Shown: positions 7,485 to 14,956 of the stretch, piece by piece | Numbering within the stretch: the first letter of the stretch is position 1 | Layout of the letters: every line of letters begins with the position of its first letter | NCBI GenBank assembly: GCA_004376295.1 | Contig: SOJZ01000005.1 | Location: 1 to 33,913 of the forward strand | DNA: 33,913 nt | Direction of reading: 5' to 3' | Source: Candidatus Bathyarchaeota archaeon | GTDB taxonomy: Archaea; Thermoproteota; Bathyarchaeia; Bathyarchaeales; Bathyarchaeaceae | Translations under genes and position numbers: made by a program | Notes under the pieces: model-generated | What the model was told of the DNA's origin: nothing | Database searches by the model: none | What the model saw: the letters and a program-made list of their open reading frames with translations, nothing else

Positions 7485-7552
7485 CTCAACTTCACCTTCT
7501 GTAGCATTTTTAGAATAAAGCTATCTCAGAATAAAAAGTCTAACGGTTACTA

Positions 7553-7577
7553 GATACTGTTAAATCTGTTGACCTAA
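7553..7577 (+). repeat. Boundary repeat copy B (25 bp)
   Basis: Starts GATACTGTTAAA and ends TGTTGACCTAA, one mismatch from copy A. It lies between the DUF4177-like gene and the zinc-ribbon gene. Confidence 0.8.
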
Positions 7578-7678
7578 CGTTCTTAAAGTCATAGGTTGGT
7601 GACGTGTCAAATACGTTCCTAATTTCTACAATTTGCATGACTATAATCCTTATATCTCACTGTGACGAAGTTTAAATT

Positions 7679-7873
7679 ATGCAGGAAAGCATGAAATGCC
7701 CGAGATGTGGAAGCCAATTGGAAAAAGGCAGTCTAGGTTATTCTGGCAGGACAGCTCTTCCAATTACAATCCTAAAGAAAGGCGATTTCGTTGGTGATAA
7801 AATTATTCCATTCTACTGCAAAAACTGCGGGTACATTGAGCTTTTTAGCGAAAAATTCTTGAGAAGTCGATGA
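7679..7873 (+). CDS. Small zinc-ribbon protein
   Basis: A 64-aa protein with one zinc ribbon: C-x2-C in KCPRCGSQL (residues 7 and 10) and C-x2-C in FYCKNCGYIE, about 39 residues later. The layout is that of short archaeal zinc ribbons whose members are thought to bind nucleic acid or other proteins. The ATG follows a region with a TATA-like ttatatc about 30 bases upstream. It is one of the few plus-strand genes in the element and occupies the interval between repeat copies B and C. No more specific role can be assigned. Confidence 0.7.
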   Translation: MQESMKCPRCGSQLEKGSLGYSGRTALPITILKKGDFVGDKIIPFYCKNCGYIELFSEKFLRSR

Positions 7874-7924
7874 CAATAAACGCTGACGAATCCATGAAGC
7901 ATTCTACTGCTGTAAGGTAACTCA

Positions 7925-7937
7925 ACTTAACAGTATC
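7925..7937 (-). repeat. Boundary repeat copy C, inverted and partial
   Basis: ACTTAACAGTATC, the reverse complement of the first 13 bases of copy A. It lies between the zinc-ribbon gene and the convergent 7943-8413 gene. The adjacent TATGCTAT also occurs beside copy A. Confidence 0.65.
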
Positions 7938-7942
7938 GTATG

Positions 7943-8413
7943 CTATACTCCTGTCAGGGCTTTCAGTTTGGGCACCCTCATATCCTGTCTACGGATATTC
8001 GTAAATGCACTAGTCATTTTCAGGAATAACCCTTTATTCATCCGACCGCTCGCTTTCCTCAGAATCTCGTCATAACCATTATAAATCGTAGCCATCTTAT
8101 CTCTGTAACAGCCATCACATACATCCTCAGGTTTCAGAGGCCTACCACAGAACCTGCATATTGCCGACTTTAACAAGTCCAGTTTCCGCTTTTCCTCGTC
8201 CCAGTAATCCTGTAAGTCGAAGGCTCTCACAACTTTACGACCGCGTTCATGCTTATTCACCAACGCTTCCTCGCACCAAGTATCCAAAAACCCACCGAGT
8301 CTCTCAATTACTATGTCCACAAGAGCAGGTGAAATCCCATGTGCCCCGTGACGCTTAAACTCGTTTCGAATAGCTACTCTCGCAATAAACGCTTTTTTCC
8401 CGCCTTGAACCAT
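7943..8413 (-). CDS. Histone-fold protein fused to a zinc finger
   Basis: A 156-aa protein. Residues about 8-72 line up with archaeal histones: a first helix (IARVAIRNEFKRHG), the ISPALVDIVIERLGGFLDTW long helix, and the DNA-loop/third-helix signature KHERGRKVVRAFDL, matching the 'H-x-GRKT-(I/V)-KAEDI' motif of HMf-type histones. Next comes a C4 finger, C86-x2-C89-x9-C99-x2-C102, and a basic C-terminus. It therefore probably binds DNA as a dimer and may package or regulate element DNA. A GGAG ribosome binding site precedes the ATG. The next gene upstream in the operon is a diverged paralogue with identical finger spacing. The fold assignment is by motif only. Confidence 0.65.
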   Translation of the reverse strand: MVQGGKKAFIARVAIRNEFKRHGAHGISPALVDIVIERLGGFLDTWCEEALVNKHERGRKVVRAFDLQDYWDEEKRKLDLLKSAICRFCGRPLKPEDVCDGCYRDKMATIYNGYDEILRKASGRMNKGLFLKMTSAFTNIRRQDMRVPKLKALTGV

Positions 8414-8415
8414 TT

Positions 8416-8898
8416 TTAATACTCCAACTTACTTAAGCCCCTCTGCATTTCTGCAACGATAGAGTCACGCACCCGTTTCTCATACAAAACTCTCTTTTCT
8501 TCAATCTCAACGAGCACTCGGTCGTAAAATTCGTTCAACGTTTCGTTAGGCTGTATACCTTCTAAAGCCCGTTGAAGAATTTGCACCATAATCTGTTTGT
8601 TGTCAAAAATCTGGGTGAGTTTCAGGAACACTCCAGCGTTGTAGCCTTCAGAAAACTTGTTCCACCTTTGTCGGTCAACACAAAACCTGCAAGTGTCCTC
8701 TTTCGTGAGTTTTTTCCCACAGCTTTTACAGACATACGGTTGCTGATTTAACAGGGCGGGATTCCTCAGGTATTTTTCAACATCTTTTTCAAGCCGAGCT
8801 ATGATTTGAGTTGTGAATTTGACTGAAGGCTTCCCTCTCAACCCGAGTTCCTTGTGCAACCATATAATAGTGAGTCTGGTGACAGATTGCATTCTCAC
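8416..8898 (-). CDS. Paralogous zinc-finger protein with partial histone-like N-terminus
   Basis: A 160-aa protein sharing architecture with the 7943-8413 product: an N-terminal helical segment, then a C4 finger C57-x2-C60-x9-C70-x2-C73 with the same spacing, then a common N-x-G-(V/L)-FLK-(L/M)-T motif. The N-terminus (RLTIIWLHKELG ... IIARLEKDVEKYL) could be the first two helices of a histone fold, but the GRK-x-x-x-A-x-D signature is missing. The C-terminal ~60 residues are a charged helix. It may heterodimerise with its neighbour. The GTG start overlaps the upstream stop (GTGA); an ATG six bases on is an alternative. DNA binding is inferred. Confidence 0.55.
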   Translation of the reverse strand: MRMQSVTRLTIIWLHKELGLRGKPSVKFTTQIIARLEKDVEKYLRNPALLNQQPYVCKSCGKKLTKEDTCRFCVDRQRWNKFSEGYNAGVFLKLTQIFDNKQIMVQILQRALEGIQPNETLNEFYDRVLVEIEEKRVLYEKRVRDSIVAEMQRGLSKLEY

Positions 8899-9125
8899 TC
8901 ACCTTCCATCTCACTCTCAAACAGAGCATCAATTCTCCGTCTGTAAACCTCCGCATCTAAATCCTCAAGGAAGTTATCGCAGTAAGAAAGAATTCCAGCG
9001 TAAGCGACCATGACGGAAAGTATGAGTATTTTTAACTGCAATCCGACAGATGGACTCAGAAGTAAGTTTCCCAAAACCGCCCCAACGATAAATGCTAAGA
9101 ACAAGAGGAAATTATTTAGCTTCAA
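8895..9125 (-). CDS. Small two-TM membrane protein
   Basis: A 76-aa protein with two hydrophobic helices (about 5-23 and 31-48) joined by a short loop (SPSVGLQ) and an acidic cytoplasmic tail (LDAEVYRRRIDALFESEMEGE). The TTG start has an excellent ribosome binding site (GGAGAGG), which lies inside the end of the upstream surface-protein gene; that gene's stop codon ends at the base before this start. It is part of the same operon, so a membrane or virion-envelope role next to the surface protein is plausible. I recognise no family. Confidence 0.6.
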   Translation of the reverse strand: MKLNNFLLFLAFIVGAVLGNLLLSPSVGLQLKILILSVMVAYAGILSYCDNFLEDLDAEVYRRRIDALFESEMEGE

Positions 9126-11948
9126 CTACTTCCTCTCCTTCCATTCCACCTTCGACCGCTTCTTCTTTGGCCAGTCAGCTCGCTTTCTCTTTCTCTCGGT
9201 TCTCCAAAGGCTACTTAAGTTTAGTCTTTTCAGACGCTTGAAGCTAGCACTAAATATTACGATTCCGACTATCATGACTGCACCTATAGGGGTAATGTCA
9301 AAAGCGGGGCGTGGTGGAGGGGGAGGAAGTTCAGGTGGGATACCAGGAATTACAGGGGATATCTCTTCCCATTCTTCATCTTCCACAGGGGGAACATACG
9401 GGGGAACCCAGAAACCGCCGTTACTTGGAGGAGGACCTGATGGTGGAGGTTCAGCTTCTGTGCCCCAAGTTAAAGTGAGGTCTCTTTCGCTGAAAATTAC
9501 TGGATGACTAAAAATATGATTAACGTAGGACCAATCTGGAGAACTACTGGTGTATGTGTAGTCACTCACTTTGAAAGTTTTAGGTGAACCAGACTCAACC
9601 CAGTTTTCGTTATCGAGTTTGAATTCAACAGTTCCAGATCCACTCACAGAAAGAAATTTCATAAGTTTAGCGCTCGAAAATTCCACGGTTGGAAGATCCG
9701 TGTCGTTAAGACTAAACAAGATGTAGTAGGTCGTACTGTCAAGTCTTTGGATTTTCGTGTCGATGTTCTCAGTTTGGTCGGAAGTTACTGTGATTTCTCG
9801 GGATGCATCTACCAAGTGGTTCCCCCACCAGATATTAACAGTGTGCGTCCCAAAACAAGTTGGCAGTGTTAGATAACCGTTTGAATTACTATTTTCGTCG
9901 AAACTTGTTCCATTACCTATGGTTCCTTTGAAAGCTACTTGTCTTGGAAGATTAGTTCCATCAGAGTCTCTTGCTTGAAGATATAGCGTTGGATTACCTT
10001 CATCACTGTATGCTAGATAATCGTAGTTGCTTATGCTAATGGTCAAAGTGTCATCTAAAAATCCATCATGGTTTGAATCCGTTCCTGTGTCACTGTCACC
10101 TGTTCCTGTGCTGTTTGTCCAATAGTTTCCACCAATGTAAAGACCATTACTATGTATTCGTGTTCCTATCTGCTTAGTTGTGTTCCAATAGTTAAGTTGA
10201 GGTGTTCCAGATTGGTCAATGTTAACTGTGTTGTTAAACAAATTATTGTAGAAGATGTTCTGTGTGCTACCGCTGAAAGCCATGTAGATACCAGAACCTA
10301 TGGAGTTTTGAATGATGCAATCGTAGACCGTGTTACTATCAGCATAAGAGAAGAATATGCCCCGATAGCAGTTGTTAATAGTGGAATCGCTTATTATGTT
10401 GAAATCGCAACTTGAGAGTCCTATTCCCCGGTTATTATTATTTTCTACTGTGACGTTACTAATCGTATTGTTGAAGGCATGGTCAAATTCGAATCCACGG
10501 TTGTTGCAATCACTGGCGGTTACGTTGCTGATAATATTACTGTCACTGTATTCAAGCCAAATACTGAAATCCCAACAATCGTTTGCTGTTATGTTTCCTA
10601 AAGTGTTTCCATCTGCATAACGCAAGTGGATACTACTGTCGTCCCAGCCTGAGAGAGATATGTTTTCAATTGTGATTGTAGTGATTTGACCTGGTGAGCT
10701 TCGTTCAACAAGAATTCCGTCGTCAGCTATTCCATCTGCATCTAACATATAATATTGCCCGTTCAACGTGATGTTGTTGTCTACGATTTGTATCGGCCTG
10801 TCAAAAGCGTAATCTGACGTACTTGCATTCAAATAATACGTCCAATGTTCACTCTCAGAAGTCGTATGATACTTATAGACCTCATTATCTATACGGTCTG
10901 CAATCCAGATGTAGTCATTATCCTTAGTAATACCTCGAGGATTGCCATTTCCGCTACCTGACGTATCCCAGTGGTATTCAGTGTACGTGCCATTCATATA
11001 ATATTTGTAGACTTCAGTAGTAGACCAGTCTGTAATCCAAAAGTAGGTATTATCATGGGTGATGCCACTAGCGATGACACTTCCGCTACCAGATACATCC
11101 CAGTTGTCTCCAGTATAGGTACCGTTCATATGATATATGTAAACTGCGTCGTCCGCAGCATCTGTAATCCAAAAGTAGGTCCCATTCTGAGTAATGCCAT
11201 AAGGGTCTGCGTTTCCGATACTAGCCGTATCCCAATGCTCACCAGTGTAGGTACCATTCATATGATATTTATAGACTTCTGCACCATTATTATCTGAAAT
11301 CCAAATGTAAGTGCCGTTCTGAGTGATGCCATATGGTTCAGTATTTCCACTGCCAGACGTATCCCAGTGGTCTTCGGTATAAGTACCATTCATGAAATAT
11401 GTGAAGATTTCGGTGTCATAGTAATCTGTAATCCAAAAGTAGGTCCCATTCTGAGTGGTACCACCAGCAAAGATATTTCCAGCAGCCACACTCCAATGCT
11501 CACCAGTATAAGTACCTTCCTGAGAGTACTCATTTGGATTAACCAACACAGCTGGAACAATAAAATAAGCTCCGATACCAATGTTTCGAGTTTCAGAACT
11601 GTAGGTACCATCCGCATCTGTAACGTTGAAATACCAAGGTTTTTTGGTGTCGCTTTCAGAAAGTGTGTGGTTACAAGTTATTGTTATTTCAGTGTTATTC
11701 GCATGGTTGTTTACTGTTCCAGATGCTATATCGTCTATATAGAGTGTGACATTAACGGTTGCACTAACATTACTTGTAGGTGTGCATGTAAAATTTGGTG
11801 TAGTATCAAGTGTTATAGTGTTGTTTTCTGGAGAAATAGAACTAACTGTAACAACCGCATAAACAGGTGTGATTGGCTCAGAAAAGAGGCTTCCTATTAA
11901 AAGAGAAAGGAGAATTCCTACAAAAAATAGAAAACTTCTATTCTTCAT
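9126..11948 (-). CDS. Large surface protein: Ig-like, propeller-like repeats, beta-helix, C-terminal anchor
   Basis: A 940-aa type I membrane protein. Order: Sec signal peptide (1-31); an Ig-like domain beginning SSISPENNT (about 36-120); five ~44-aa repeats (about 144-362) with NGTYTGEHWD...GIT...FWITD...VYKYHM, resembling propeller blades; a right-handed beta-helix with NosD-like spacing and N-rich turns (about 385-610); further beta domains (about 655-830); a proline-rich stalk (about 834-881); one TM helix (about 885-903); and a very basic 37-residue tail. Many N-x-S/T sequons suggest heavy glycosylation. It is probably a virion spike or cell-surface adhesin. It starts an operon with the small membrane protein and the zinc-finger pair; GGTGATTAGG precedes the ATG. 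Confidence 0.75.
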   Translation of the reverse strand: MKNRSFLFFVGILLSLLIGSLFSEPITPVYAVVTVSSISPENNTITLDTTPNFTCTPTSNVSATVNVTLYIDDIASGTVNNHANNTEITITCNHTLSESDTKKPWYFNVTDADGTYSSETRNIGIGAYFIVPAVLVNPNEYSQEGTYTGEHWSVAAGNIFAGGTTQNGTYFWITDYYDTEIFTYFMNGTYTEDHWDTSGSGNTEPYGITQNGTYIWISDNNGAEVYKYHMNGTYTGEHWDTASIGNADPYGITQNGTYFWITDAADDAVYIYHMNGTYTGDNWDVSGSGSVIASGITHDNTYFWITDWSTTEVYKYYMNGTYTEYHWDTSGSGNGNPRGITKDNDYIWIADRIDNEVYKYHTTSESEHWTYYLNASTSDYAFDRPIQIVDNNITLNGQYYMLDADGIADDGILVERSSPGQITTITIENISLSGWDDSSIHLRYADGNTLGNITANDCWDFSIWLEYSDSNIISNVTASDCNNRGFEFDHAFNNTISNVTVENNNNRGIGLSSCDFNIISDSTINNCYRGIFFSYADSNTVYDCIIQNSIGSGIYMAFSGSTQNIFYNNLFNNTVNIDQSGTPQLNYWNTTKQIGTRIHSNGLYIGGNYWTNSTGTGDSDTGTDSNHDGFLDDTLTISISNYDYLAYSDEGNPTLYLQARDSDGTNLPRQVAFKGTIGNGTSFDENSNSNGYLTLPTCFGTHTVNIWWGNHLVDASREITVTSDQTENIDTKIQRLDSTTYYILFSLNDTDLPTVEFSSAKLMKFLSVSGSGTVEFKLDNENWVESGSPKTFKVSDYTYTSSSPDWSYVNHIFSHPVIFSERDLTLTWGTEAEPPPSGPPPSNGGFWVPPYVPPVEDEEWEEISPVIPGIPPELPPPPPRPAFDITPIGAVMIVGIVIFSASFKRLKRLNLSSLWRTERKRKRADWPKKKRSKVEWKERK
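10863..11519 (-). repeat. Five in-frame ~132-bp coding repeats
   Basis: These encode the 43-44-residue NGTY...YKYHM units of the surface protein. The bases are conserved but not identical between units, so the array is moderately old and expands in register with the protein fold. Confidence 0.75.
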
Positions 11949-12041
11949 TACCTAATCACCATATCTAGACCAAACTAACGAAAAGAATAGCGAATAAGAA
12001 TAGAGATTTATTCAAAATCTTCATTCCTCATATTCACCTTC

Positions 12042-12386
12042 TCACGATCCTCTTTTGCTCCTGTGTCTGCGAGTTTGTAAGTAGAACCCTAACAAATATG
12101 GTGACCCTAGCAACAATGTGAAGAGTGGAACTCTAAATCCAGTTATGAATGTTAGACATAGAAGCATAGTCAGAAAGTAAAGTCCCAGAACCAGCTTCCA
12201 AGGCACCCCAACACAAGCCTGCCAAACACCACCGAAGAACAAGCAAACCACTTCTGGTATATGATGCCAATATAAGACAGAATTTCCAATATGGGGATTT
12301 CCACTATACGCGATGCCTTCCATTAAGATTAATGCTCCTATGGCAATTAGCAGTTCTCGGCTTTTTAGTGGGTCAAGCAACGGCAA
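12042..12386 (-). CDS. Multi-pass membrane protein of unknown function
   Basis: A 114-aa, strongly hydrophobic protein with three or four helices: about 10-28, 42-58, 63-84 and 86-103. It ends in a basic cytoplasmic tail (TRRHRSKRGS). The start is TTG, 16 bases after the LSm-like gene's stop, so the pair form an operon. It resembles a holin-sized or virion-membrane protein, but nothing in the sequence distinguishes these. The helical middle has a histidine pair (YWHHIPEV) and two cysteines. No family is recognised. Confidence 0.55.
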   Translation of the reverse strand: MPLLDPLKSRELLIAIGALILMEGIAYSGNPHIGNSVLYWHHIPEVVCLFFGGVWQACVGVPWKLVLGLYFLTMLLCLTFITGFRVPLFTLLLGSPYLLGFYLQTRRHRSKRGS

Positions 12387-12401
12387 TTAAAGCCCACTCC
12401 G

Positions 12402-12611
12402 TCACTCCATCCTCCTGATTATCTGCACAGCACTCCCACGTATCAGTAGTTTTCTACCGTCTTGTTCTACCAAGAGATTTCCAAGAGAGCCTTGGCTTAC
12501 AGTAGACGGTTCAACACCCAAAAGTCGCCCTTTGACGTAGTAAACGTTAGCTTTAACTTCTACAAGTTGATTTAGAAAGCATGTCTCAGTAAGCTGTTTA
12601 AAGCTCTTCAT
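12402..12611 (-). CDS. LSm (Sm-like) fold protein
   Basis: A 69-aa protein with the layout of a single Sm domain. A short N-terminal helix is followed by V-E-V-K and GRLLGVEP, corresponding to the Sm1 'V-x-V ... G-x-L-x-G-x-D' strand pair with E in place of D. After a loop comes KLLIRGSAVQII, close to the Sm2 'hhRG-x-x-V-x-x-I' signature. Sm proteins form rings that bind U-rich RNA, and archaeal members (SmAP, Hfq-like) act in RNA metabolism. The Sm1 motif is imperfect, so an RNA role is an inference. It is translated just before the membrane protein and reads away from the 12772 gene. Confidence 0.55.
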   Translation of the reverse strand: MKSFKQLTETCFLNQLVEVKANVYYVKGRLLGVEPSTVSQGSLGNLLVEQDGRKLLIRGSAVQIIRRME

Positions 12612-12771
12612 ATAAAAGTGAATTCAACTACTCGTTTTTATCGTTATGCTATCCTTAAAGTTCCATTAGAGACAAAGAGACAACCTCACTCATGAATACA
12701 GATGCACACGCATAGCATAGAAAGATTGAAGAGAAAAAAATTCTTATAGAATGTCCAGCTAATGTAACTGC
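12612..12771. promoter_or_regulatory. Divergent promoter region
   Basis: This 160-bp AT-rich spacer lies between the minus-strand LSm operon and the plus-strand membrane protein gene. TTCTTATAGAA, about 30 bases before the ATG at 12772, is a likely TATA box. TATGCTA/TAGCATA fragments recur at about 12646 and 12713. Confidence 0.4.
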
Positions 12772-13626
12772 ATGAGCGAAGGCATCTTTCAACTTTTACT
12801 TATTTTATCATATCTTGATATTGCGTTGATATCCATAACGATAGCAGTTTATGCAATTTCTGTGTCTTATCTGGGAAGAGAAAAATCTCGCTCTATTTCA
12901 AGAAGGAGAAGGAGAATGGCTGAGTTAAAGGAAAATGTAAGTTCGCTCAGCGCCCGAATGAAAAATGAAGAAGAGATTGATATCATACAGCGGGAAATTG
13001 CCTTTTATAAGAGAGAACAAAAAGACCTTGAAAGAAGCCTTCTTTGGTTATCTGTTAAGGGAGCAGTATATGCACCGACTGCTTTTTTCTCTGTTTCTCT
13101 TCTCGCGTGCGCATTTGGAATACTTGAGGTTTTGAACCAAGAGATTTTGCTCGCCTCGTCAGTGGTCACTATTGTTATTGGAGCACTGTGTCTAGGAAAG
13201 ACCTTAAAATCGACTGAAAAAGCCGCTACCGCGATTCCCAGACCAAAATATGAAGTATTTTTCAGTTCAACTAGGCTTAGAACCAAGCAATACAAGGCAA
13301 ATAAGCGCCCAACACTTAATCTCGTATTTCACAACATTGGTGATGAACGCTCAGAAAAGCCCCTCATGGTAATATGTTTTCCAGAGGGAATAGAGACTAG
13401 AAGAAAACCAAAGGGTTGGAACAAGATAACAACCCTCTATGGTGTACCTGCTGGTGAGTTTGAATATGGTTATAGTTTGGTAGTAGATGTCATTAACGTT
13501 GATGGCTATTTTTCAACTGGCAGATTTGACTTGGTCGCAAAGAGAACAGGAGCATACAAAATTCTCATTACAATAAAAGATCAAAGTGGTAGACACACTC
13601 ATGAAGTATCCCTCAATGTTGTGTAG
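12772..13626 (+). CDS. Three-TM protein with coiled coil and external-type beta domain
   Basis: A 284-aa protein. TM1 is at about 7-34, then a very basic patch (SRRRRRM) and a charged coiled coil (about 48-90), TM2 at about 96-118 and TM3 at about 124-143. The C-terminal domain (about 155-284) is rich in beta strands and tends toward an Ig-like or CARDB-like sandwich (LNLVFHNIGDERSEKPL, AYKILITIKDQSG). Together this suggests a membrane-anchored sensor or scaffold; there are no catalytic motifs. The start is supported by a nearby TATA-like box. It is one of the few plus-strand genes in the element. I do not recognise its family. Confidence 0.6.
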   Translation: MSEGIFQLLLILSYLDIALISITIAVYAISVSYLGREKSRSISRRRRRMAELKENVSSLSARMKNEEEIDIIQREIAFYKREQKDLERSLLWLSVKGAVYAPTAFFSVSLLACAFGILEVLNQEILLASSVVTIVIGALCLGKTLKSTEKAATAIPRPKYEVFFSSTRLRTKQYKANKRPTLNLVFHNIGDERSEKPLMVICFPEGIETRRKPKGWNKITTLYGVPAGEFEYGYSLVVDVINVDGYFSTGRFDLVAKRTGAYKILITIKDQSGRHTHEVSLNVV

Positions 13627-13667
13627 CCCAGACTCGTTGGTAACATACGAAACCTTGAGTTGAAGGA

Positions 13668-13675
13668 ATGCATGC
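13668..13675. repeat. TGCATGCA-family element (ATGCATGC)
   Basis: ATGCATGC in the convergent spacer between 13626 and 13710. It is one of only two clear copies inside the element. Confidence 0.6.
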
Positions 13676-13709
13676 CCGCACATGGATGATGGCGAGCTCC
13701 TTCATCTAG

Positions 13710-14165
13710 TCAGCCTTTTGAAGCGAAAGTCAAGATTCTCGGATTGGCCTTCGCTTCTTCTTCTATTCTTTGAATAGAAATCTGTCTCTCTTTACCGACA
13801 AACCATTCGTCGGTGATACTATCGCTTGGAATGAGATGAATCTTGAACCACATTTCGTTGTCTTTGAGACTATACAACATCAATGCAATCCAGAAGTCCC
13901 ATCCTTTCGTTTTAAGGTCTGTCTGCGTCTTTTCGAACTTTTGCTTGTTTGGAGGTATCCCCATTCCCTTCCATTTCATCTTTTTTCTCGTCTTCACCGA
14001 AATTGCAGTTGGTTTCTGAAATATTTCTCCATTAGGGAAAGGGATTACGATGTCATATTCAAGATTACTGGAACCCACCCAAATTACTTGAGGAACGCGT
14101 TCCGCTAGGAAAACTGTGGTAAGAATCTCGCCAAGGTCTCCAACTGGTTTTCTTTGCGAAGGCAT
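13710..14165 (-). CDS. Predicted restriction-endonuclease-like nuclease
   Basis: A 151-aa soluble protein. G9-D-L-G-E13 on the first helix, D38 in EYDIVIP, and K58 in ISVKTRKK follow the E-(n)-PD-(n)-ExK order of PD-(D/E)XK nucleases, with S-V-K in place of E-x-K. The order helix, strand, hairpin, strand is right for a minimal nuclease such as a Vsr-like, Holliday-junction-resolvase-like or restriction enzyme domain. A tail of charged helices follows. A GAGGCAGG ribosome binding site precedes the ATG. It diverges from the RHH gene, whose product could regulate it. The exact substrate is unknown. Confidence 0.55.
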   Translation of the reverse strand: MPSQRKPVGDLGEILTTVFLAERVPQVIWVGSSNLEYDIVIPFPNGEIFQKPTAISVKTRKKMKWKGMGIPPNKQKFEKTQTDLKTKGWDFWIALMLYSLKDNEMWFKIHLIPSDSITDEWFVGKERQISIQRIEEEAKANPRILTFASKG

Positions 14166-14277
14166 TATCCTGCCTCACTTTGTCGGTTTCAGGGATATAA
14201 CGTTTACTTACAAATGCTTACGATTGCTGATAAGTGCTAAAAGAAGGGTGCTTTGGATGCGTTAATCGGGAAAGATA

Positions 14278-14436
14278 ATGGTCAAAGTGAAGATGACAGT
14301 CAGTATTTTACCTGAGGTTGTTAGATGGATTGACGAGCAGGTTAAAAAAGGACACTTCGCGGATAGAAGTCACGCCGTGCAATATTCGTTGATAAAAGTT
14401 AGAGAATTGATGAAGAAGGGTGAGATAAAGTTTTGA
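14278..14436 (+). CDS. Ribbon-helix-helix (CopG/MetJ-type) DNA-binding protein
   Basis: A 52-aa protein. MVKVKMTVSILPEVVRWIDE fits an RHH strand and first helix, followed by the turn GHFADRSHAVQ and the second helix SLIKVRELMK. RHH proteins bind DNA as dimers through the paired strand; many are antitoxins or autorepressors. GGGAAAG lies seven bases before the ATG. The divergent spacer has ACTTAC and its inverted partner GATAAGT about 20 bases apart, a possible operator. It sits between the nuclease gene and the PIN/ATPase pair and may control either. It is not itself next to a toxin on the same strand. Confidence 0.75.
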   Translation: MVKVKMTVSILPEVVRWIDEQVKKGHFADRSHAVQYSLIKVRELMKKGEIKF

Positions 14437-14467
14437 AAGTGAGCTTTTGCTCACGCCTAAGCTATGG

Positions 14468-14956
14468 TTATGTTTCTATAGAGCGGTATTCAACTGGATC
14501 AATTATGCTGATGTGGGAGTTCTGATATCTGTATGGGTTCATTCTCAATAGTTCCCCGTCGTTTGTAACTATGTAACGTGCGTTCGAGGCGATTGCAGTC
14601 TCGATAAACTTAATGTCAGTGCGATCATTTGGTAAAGGGAGATGTTTGGTCTTGATTTGCTTCCTAGCTTTCCTTAATGGAGTTTCGTAGCAACGTCTGA
14701 GCTTTCCTAGTTGTCTAATATCTTCAAGTTTTCTTTGAAAGAATGTTTTCGTCATACCTGCCTTGTGAAATTTTCCAAAATACTCTTTCATAATCTGAGT
14801 GGAGAACACAATAGTATCGCATTTTTCAATTAGGTGTTCCAAAGCTTTTGAATAGGGCTCAAAATTAGCTAAAGCTCTAATTAGCGTGTTAGTGTCAACG
14901 ACTACGTTGGTATTTTTTTTCCTCAAAACTTTTCGCCCACTCATGGAACAACTCAT
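14468..14956 (-). CDS. PIN-domain ribonuclease-like protein (VapC-like fold)
   Basis: A 162-aa protein. VVVDTNTLIRA places the first acidic residue at D21, KEYF gives E58, DIKFIETAIA gives D114, and IVTNDGELL gives D133. This is the four-acid set of PIN nucleases that coordinate a metal and cut RNA. A basic middle (about 69-105) may bind the target. Its start lies inside the 3' end of the ATPase gene, overlapping by 62 bases from the first ATG, or 50 from the ATG at 14944. This implies tight translational coupling. The length fits PIN toxins or effector nucleases. Toxicity is inferred. Confidence 0.78.
   Translation of the reverse strand: MSCSMSGRKVLRKKNTNVVVDTNTLIRALANFEPYSKALEHLIEKCDTIVFSTQIMKEYFGKFHKAGMTKTFFQRKLEDIRQLGKLRRCYETPLRKARKQIKTKHLPLPNDRTDIKFIETAIASNARYIVTNDGELLRMNPYRYQNSHISIIDPVEYRSIET

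Noticed and set aside
7341-7553. 70-codon plus-strand frame
   Set aside because: Antisense to the DUF4177-like gene, whose protein is far more sensible.
10863-11519. The 132-bp repeats as a CRISPR-like or DNA-level array
   Set aside because: The units are in frame, diverged in sequence and follow the protein repeats, so they are coding repeats without spacers.
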